NCBI GenBank assembly: GCA_030141605.1
Contig: JAQGDQ010000249.1
Coordinates: 261,510 to 325,509 of the forward strand
Reading direction: 5' to 3'
From: Tubiluchus corallicola
Taxonomy: Eukaryota; Priapulida; Priapulimorpha; Priapulimorphida; Tubiluchidae
DNA length: 64,000 bases
A program made the position numbers and the translations under genes. The notes under the pieces are model-generated. The model made no database searches. It was not told the origin of the DNA and saw nothing but the letters and a program-made list of their open reading frames with translations. Below are positions 59,501-64,000 of the stretch, one piece after another (the first letter of the stretch is position 1; the number at the start of each line of letters is the position of its first letter).

Positions 59501-59640
59501 CGCTGGGGTTTTCGCCGATGAATAAGACACCTATCCTCCTACACGACCACAATGAATTTTTAAATGAAGACATCTTCTTACGTGGTATCGATATTTACTG
59601 CGAAATTATTTCCTCCTTGGCAGATGTACCTGCCTCTTAG
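47597..59640 (+). CDS. ACY1: Aminoacylase-1 (N-acyl-L-amino-acid amidohydrolase, M20 family)
   Basis: Cytosolic zinc enzyme that frees amino acids from N-acetyl amino acids. Exons: 47597-47687 (3' end uncertain), 49953-50017, 50221-50325, 51134-51228, 52088-52164, 53309-53452, 54399-54472, 54989-55038, 56585-56726, 56884-56952, 57367-57446, 57906-57966, 59488-59640; total about 401 aa (human 408). Metal and catalytic residues are all present: H79 and D81 (SSHMDVVP), D112 (ARGSQDMK), E146 catalytic and E147 (DEEIGSD), E173 (ALDEGYANP), H204 (GSPGHGSQ, dimer-contributed), H372 (LLHDHNE). Exons 2-13 have GT/AG ends and consistent phases. Exon 1 ([14 protein letters not shown]) runs straight into a repeat arm with no canonical donor in the required phase, and two residues expected before DAAITF are missing. 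Confidence 0.92.
47688..47862 (+). repeat. Dispersed repeat family, member 3, abutting aminoacylase-1 exon 1
   Basis: Starts TGGGATGAAAGC immediately after exon sequence GATCCAG and runs to CCCAAATACTACGG. It is an inverted, apparently identical copy of 46713-46887. GTGGGA at its start and GTGAG|CCC near its end could act as weak splice sites. Confidence 0.85.
47925..49712 (-). mobile_element. DNA transposon remnant with PIN/XPG-like ORF pieces
   Basis: Inverted ends TGACCCGGACAAAAA ... (left) and its complement ending 49712, with similarity continuing past 65 bases (GTATGGCTGAATT, GCACAGAC, AGAAAGTCGTC) and again in subterminal blocks (ATAACTCAAC...GGCAT). On the minus strand two frames, 49528-49208 and 49161-48865, carry [34 protein letters not shown] and [16 protein letters not shown]. 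This is an element-borne protein family with a FEN1/XPG-like acidic pattern; Academ transposons are known to encode XPG-like nucleases, so Academ is a candidate. The frame is broken and no clear target duplication was found. Lies in aminoacylase-1 intron 1. Confidence 0.65.
50565..51020 (-). repeat. Dispersed ~400-bp repeat, copy 2 (aminoacylase-1 intron 3)
   Basis: The reverse complement matches 20930-21320 in block order (GTGTAATTAGTAAAATCACTTTA first, TGAAAATTTCTA...GCGGTAGTA later). Divergence is considerable, with several small indels, so the copies are old. No ORF. Confidence 0.65.
54602..54722 (+). repeat. Minisatellite, 16-bp unit, 7-8 copies
   Basis: The unit is TGGTTACATTAAACAA with T/C and G/A variants. 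It lies in aminoacylase-1 intron 7. Confidence 0.85.
55437..55472 (+). repeat. (CAC)n microsatellite
   Basis: About ten CAC/CAT triplets in aminoacylase-1 intron 8, in a stretch rich in GCTG/ACTG words. Confidence 0.9.
55900..56075 (+). repeat. Dispersed repeat family, member 4
   Basis: ATGATTTTTCATAT, GCCCCATTTTCAAGT, CTGATAATTAAATAATAGAT and GGAGGGCGAACCCAACTAGT follow the same order as the member at 13278-13412 and the inverted pair near 47 kb. It is diverged and lies in aminoacylase-1 intron 8. Confidence 0.6.
57100..57232 (-). mobile_element. tRNA-derived SINE fragment
   Basis: On the minus strand an A-box-like TAGCTTAGTGAC is followed about 35 bases later by a B-box-like GGTTCGATACTCACC, then an A/T tail. 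The spacing and words fit the internal RNA polymerase III promoter of a tRNA-derived SINE rather than an intact tRNA, as no closed acceptor stem is visible. Lies in aminoacylase-1 intron 10. Confidence 0.5.
57990..58640 (-). mobile_element. LINE reverse-transcriptase 3' fragment
   Basis: On the minus strand [19 protein letters not shown] then RANCIIRTF, followed in another frame by [20 protein letters not shown] and AYNTAVRNF, is the segment after the RT fingers and palm of jockey/CR1-like LINEs (usually D..DI..Q...LYARAN.L.R.F ... YCS.LY...LW......I.KL.VAYN...R). A frameshift and an internal TA microsatellite (58297-58315) break it. Lies antisense in aminoacylase-1 intron 12. Confidence 0.7.
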
Positions 59641-60190
59641 ACAGTGGAATGCGGGAGTTGTGGCAACGTGGAGATGGAGCAGAACGTCAGATATTGCAAA
59701 AGGTTTCAGAGCCCAAGAAACTATTTTTGTATGTTTTCTATATCTAGTGGAAGCTGTAGTCGTAAGGTACAGTCAAGTGGCTTGTTTTAGGTAGAAATTA
59801 GTTGTTATAGTAAATTGTGATGAAAAAGTGGCCTTTTTCACATGTTACGAAAGATCTGTCTTGGTTTGAAATAAGTTTACAAGATTTTTAAGAAGTTGAA
59901 AGACTTCTGTTTGTTTTAGATGTGTTTCGTGTGTTGATATGAACTTTTTTCATGCATTGTCTTCTGATGCCCACTAGGCATCTGTGTTTGCTACAGTATT
60001 ATGTTTCTTTGCTACTAGTTAGTGTTGTAGCAAATACAGGAGGAACTAAATGTATAAAGATTGCAGTTATTCTAGTATGTTCAGGATATCATGAATTATT
60101 TTAGTGATTTTGGCTCTTAAATTTTTGTGCATTATAATTTATATCTTTGCAGCTTCATATGTTGAGAGCTTGAAAATAAAAAAAAATATT
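59641..60190 (+). other. Aminoacylase-1 3' untranslated region
   Basis: Follows the TAG at 59638-59640. The candidate signal AATAAA lies at about 60174 (GAAAATAAAAAAAA). Confidence 0.45.
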
Positions 60191-60780
60191 CGAGATTGAA
60201 ATGTTTCCCATTCGTCATTATTGAGTGACAGAATCGACTCAGATGACTGTTTTGTTGCTTCTTGATTTTTTTAATCATTGGTGTGATTTAAGTAATGTTT
60301 ATAAAATAAATAGAATTTATGAAACATTATAATTAATTATAATATGAAATTACAGTTATTATTTTATTTATTACGTATAATATATATGAAAACATTAAAC
60401 AGTCTTTATCAGAGGCACTTAAGTCTACCATTGGAAATAAAAAAACTAACAATGTCAGCACTTCAAAAATTAAATTTTACCCCGTCTGTCTGTCTGTCAC
60501 CTGTCAGTTTGCTTTCTGAAATCAAAATTTTAATTACGATTTAATTATGTCTTCGTCAGACAGCAAAAGTCTAGACTCATAAAATTTGTCAGTAAGTGTT
60601 AAAGGCAGCTAGCTTTTGTAAAGAACTTGTACTTTTGAAATTCTACATATTTTTTGCTCTGGACAAAATACTCTGATTATTTTGTTATTGAAACTGAAAC
60701 ATTTATTCTTTTTGTGTAATATTGTTATATCTGCAAATAGTATTATCAACAAAGATTTAAAATAAACAAATAGTAAGGAA

Positions 60781-60960
60781 GTAAGTAAGTAAGTTTATTA
60801 GTTTATCACCATTTTTAAAATAGCAAAATACATAACTAAGAGATTTATAAATCTGTACAACATACAATAATATTACAAAGTGCAAAAGTAATTATTGATT
60901 AGTGGTGAAAGGGTGGCGAAAGAACATCGAGGTCAGCCACTCAGAATTGTTACTAATATA
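60781..60960 (-). mobile_element. Possible LINE 3' end with (ACTT)n tail
   Basis: Read on the minus strand, a GC-richer segment (GCCACCCTTTCACCACTAATC) passes into an A/T-rich 3' region and ends in ACTTACTTACTTACTT. A simple-repeat tail of this kind suggests a non-LTR element. No coding remnant is present, so this is tentative. Confidence 0.35.
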
Positions 60961-61164
60961 ATTAATTAATTAATGCACATGTACGAGGTAATTAAAAATT
61001 ATCAGATTTTGCATTTAAGACGAATGAAAATTGAATTATTATACGAATTCAGCATTGGGAAAGAAGACACACGTGACTGTCTTTAAATAATAATTTAACC
61101 ATTACGTATTTAAAATTAATATTATGAGGACTTAGAGCCAAAGGAAGAAAAAAATACATAAATT

Positions 61165-61310
61165 AATGAACGAGTGAATAAATAAATAAATAAACAAGCG
61201 AACAAACAAAAACTAATATCTATTTACCTGTCTATCTACCTATTTGTGTAGCTGTCTGTCTGTCCGTCTGTCTATTTATATGTGTATCCATCCATCTACA
61301 TTACGATTAA
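61165..61310 (+). repeat. Degenerate tetranucleotide array
   Basis: (AATA)n, then TCTA/TCTG words (CTGTCTGTCTGTCCGTCTGTC) and CATCCATC. No gene is associated. Confidence 0.7.
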
Positions 61311-64000
61311 TAACTAAGGAATCCAATTTTCCAATGGAAAATTCAATGTTAAACGGTGTTACTGGCTCCAGTAGCAAATACTGTATTTTCACAATTTCAT
61401 GTAACGTGTAAATTTTATGGACGGCCGTCGTGATTATGTTTGATGACTTCAATTAGCTTATTGTCGTTTTTGTCTTTGGCAATAACGAAAGTTTGAATAG
61501 TTAATATTGTCCTCATTTTGACTTTTAACTTGCAATAAACCCTTAAGACGTTTTCGCACCATGCATGGTAATAAACAAACGTTTTTGCAAATTTCAGAGG
61601 TTGTAAAGTTCAGTCTTGTGCTAAGGGTAAAGTCAGATGCTCCATAGAACATTCACTGAACGTTTGTCCTGTGAATACATTCTGTATTATCTTGACCTCT
61701 TTAATTGGCTCGATGTATGTTTACAATACAACAAGCATATGCACGCAAATGAGTTAATGCTTTTTACAATCTTTTGTTCTAAATTTTTCCACCGTTTGTA
61801 ATTTCAAATCTGTCCACAATTTGCAGCGGTTGGTAAACCAATGCAAAGCATCTTGTGTGTACATAATACAGGATTATAAACGGAAGAATATTTGCAAAGG
61901 CACTGGACCAATTCAATGAAATGTTCTCGTATTCATATCTTCCACTACGATTTTTCAAGCTGGGAAGTTTGATGAGCTTATGCAAGTCAGTTGAACAGTC
62001 AATGACGATTGTTTGCTCTTAATTTTTATTAAGTTCCATTGTCAACGGTGTATAAGAGACCAGTTTAGAGGCCTCCTGTTTACAAGTTTCATAGGTAAGT
62101 TGATATAAAAAACCGCAAATGTAATCATACTGTGTAGGCGGCAGTCTCGCGGGCTTGTTCTTGGCCTACTGTCTTACAAGACAATGAAATTTGAATTAGC
62201 GACAGAATGAGGAAGTTAAAGTCTTATGATTATACAATTTTGATTTCTGTGCACCTGTGAACCAAAGTGCTGTTTCAGTGGGCATTTTTTTGTAAAACTT
62301 TTTTAGCCTGGGAAGCATGCGAAAGTAGCTACAGTAAGTCGGTTGCAGCTTCTCAAAAGTCGGGGTTTGTTTCGAAATAGGAATTTTATACATCAAATAT
62401 AAAGCATAAAGTTTGAAGCATGTTATTTATCATAAATTTGCTTTAGTGTATAAAGTTACAGAAGCTCATCAGCCGTTCAAGTGTAATCAAAACCATTCTG
62501 ACGACTTTTTTAATATGGTATTATAATTTACATCACGGACCACTAGTCTTATAGTTTTTTATATTCCTCTTCTATCTTCTTCCATTCTCTTCTTTCGATT
62601 ATGCATTTTTTGTAATGGTTGGACATCATCTAACTGTGATTGAAACAGGTAAGAAATCAACGCTTCATAGGCCTATATTGTTATAAAAAATAATAATAAG
62701 AAAAAAAGCAATATCAATAAATTTTTCAGAGGTGGTTCTTTCGGTATTCTTGAATAGAGTCATTTACATATCACAACATGGGAAGCGATTAGTAATACTG
62801 TTTTGCTGCAAAATTCGTTCAACCACATGCGATTCATAGCTGATACACAGTGCAGGTTTAGACCGAGTGAAGCCCTATAAACTTTACAAAGACCCGAAGC
62901 TATCTTTTTAAAATTTCACCAGCTGGGTCTCAGAAAACATGTGTCTTTTAGTTATTTAATAGCAAAGTGAACAATACAAATTATTATGACTAAAATAGTA
63001 CTTAATTATAAAAATGAGTACAAAACGCAATTTGGAATCTTCTCGAGGCCCCTTGCAGATTGTGAGGCCCTGAGCTGTAGTAGCTTATCCGGCACTGCTG
63101 ATACAAAACATGTGTGCGATATCAAATATAATATGCATAATACCACTTACGTACACGTACACAGTATGACGTTCATTAATTTCTTAACACATTGGTTAAT
63201 GCAAAAAAGAAGTTTATTTGAAAAGCTTTTTCCACATCTTCAATAATTAGTTTATTTGTAATTTTTGTTACTATATAGACCAAAATGCTGAAATTTAACA
63301 CAATTTGTAAAAATGTGTTTAAAAAGGCATGTAGGAATTAGGAAATAATGAGTGTAATGACATAACTTAGCATAATCTGAATAACGGAACTTAACGCAAC
63401 ATGATGTAATATAAGGCAACGTAATGTAATGTAACTTAGCGCACTACCAGCCTGAAGTAAACTTAATTGTTTTAAGAACAGCGAACAAATGGTCATTTAA
63501 TGTAGCATGCAATGTGATATCGTGTTGCAAACTATAATATTTACATGTGCCACCTGTTATCTGCTTGTTGTTGTACTCTAAGTGGGATTTCCCCAAAGCA
63601 AACCAATTTCATAACTGAAATTATGTTGCGTACGTAACGTACGAGAATATTATGATTTTGCTGTCAATAAAATCAAGGTGACCACTGTGGTTGTCTGTTG
63701 ATAAAGTTTGAGGAGGTCAGTCTGAAATCGACGGTAAATACATGTTGTCTTTGGTTTTGTCTTTTGTTTTTGATGAGGTTCAAATTATTGACTTTACAGA
63801 TATCATTACATTACATTACATATGAGTTTACACAATATAAAGTAAAACTAGAACGAGGACTGGAGATTTCCCTACGACGCATTTAGTTAATTTTTTAGGT
63901 TTTTTATTTTAGGACCTATATTCTCCATCTCAGGAGCTCTAGACCAAGCGCAAAGTGACTGTTTTAGGTTGCCGGAGAGTGTTGATGCCTTGACAGATAA
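61311..64000. other. Gene-poor A/T-rich end of the window
   Basis: No supported coding sequence or RNA gene. 63360-63450 has degenerate five-base words (AACGTAATGTAATGTAAC). 63040-63080 (CGAGGCCCCTTGCAGATTGTGAGGCCC) resembles a worn transposon piece. Confidence 0.45.

Noticed and set aside
1-64000. CRISPR arrays, operons or prokaryotic signals
   Set aside because: None seen. Gene structure, introns and elements are all eukaryotic.

Overview
The window is nuclear DNA from an intron-rich, AT-rich animal. Three host genes can be read exon by exon with GT/AG junctions: a striated-muscle troponin I, an SR-family splicing factor with a zinc knuckle (SRSF7/9G8 type), and aminoacylase-1. A fourth is a class A G-protein-coupled receptor. 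The acidic N-terminal extension of the troponin, the receptor type and the mobile elements suggest an invertebrate bilaterian, perhaps a spiralian. The species cannot be fixed from sequence alone.

Layout. 1-2.2 kb holds repeats only. 2.2-10.6 kb is one integrated Ty3/gypsy-type retroelement on the minus strand. Its domain order is Gag-protease-integrase-reverse transcriptase-RNase H, with integrase BEFORE reverse transcriptase as in the Gmr1 clade. Its two ~1.13 kb terminal arms are INVERTED relative to each other instead of direct, yet the unit is bounded by a 5-bp target duplication (ATCTA). The pol part is broken by several frameshifts, and a hAT-type miniature element sits in one arm only. 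10.6-18.2 kb is gene-poor: a four-member dispersed repeat family, a 38-39 bp minisatellite, microsatellites and a TTAA-flanked miniature element. 18.2-25.9 kb is troponin I (+). 25.9-27.8 kb holds a decayed transcript-like unit. 27.9-34.2 kb is the five-exon receptor (-). 34.2-37.4 kb is gene-poor, with a hAT fossil. 37.7-42.4 kb is the SRSF7-like gene (-), with a Penelope-like fragment in its last intron. 42.5-46.7 kb holds a 933-bp foldback element and a LINE fragment. 46.7-60.2 kb is aminoacylase-1 (+), whose first exon lies between two apparently identical inverted repeat arms and whose introns carry several transposons. 60.2-64 kb holds repeats only.

The host genes are functionally unrelated neighbours and do not form a pathway. 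Troponin I is the inhibitory subunit of the muscle thin filament, the receptor is a membrane sensor with unknown ligand, the SR protein acts in nuclear splicing, and aminoacylase-1 is a cytosolic zinc hydrolase of N-acyl amino acids. The most unusual biology lies in the mobile DNA: the inverted-arm Gmr1-like element, and a repeat arm that interrupts the 3' end of aminoacylase-1 exon 1 and looks like an intron-gain event.
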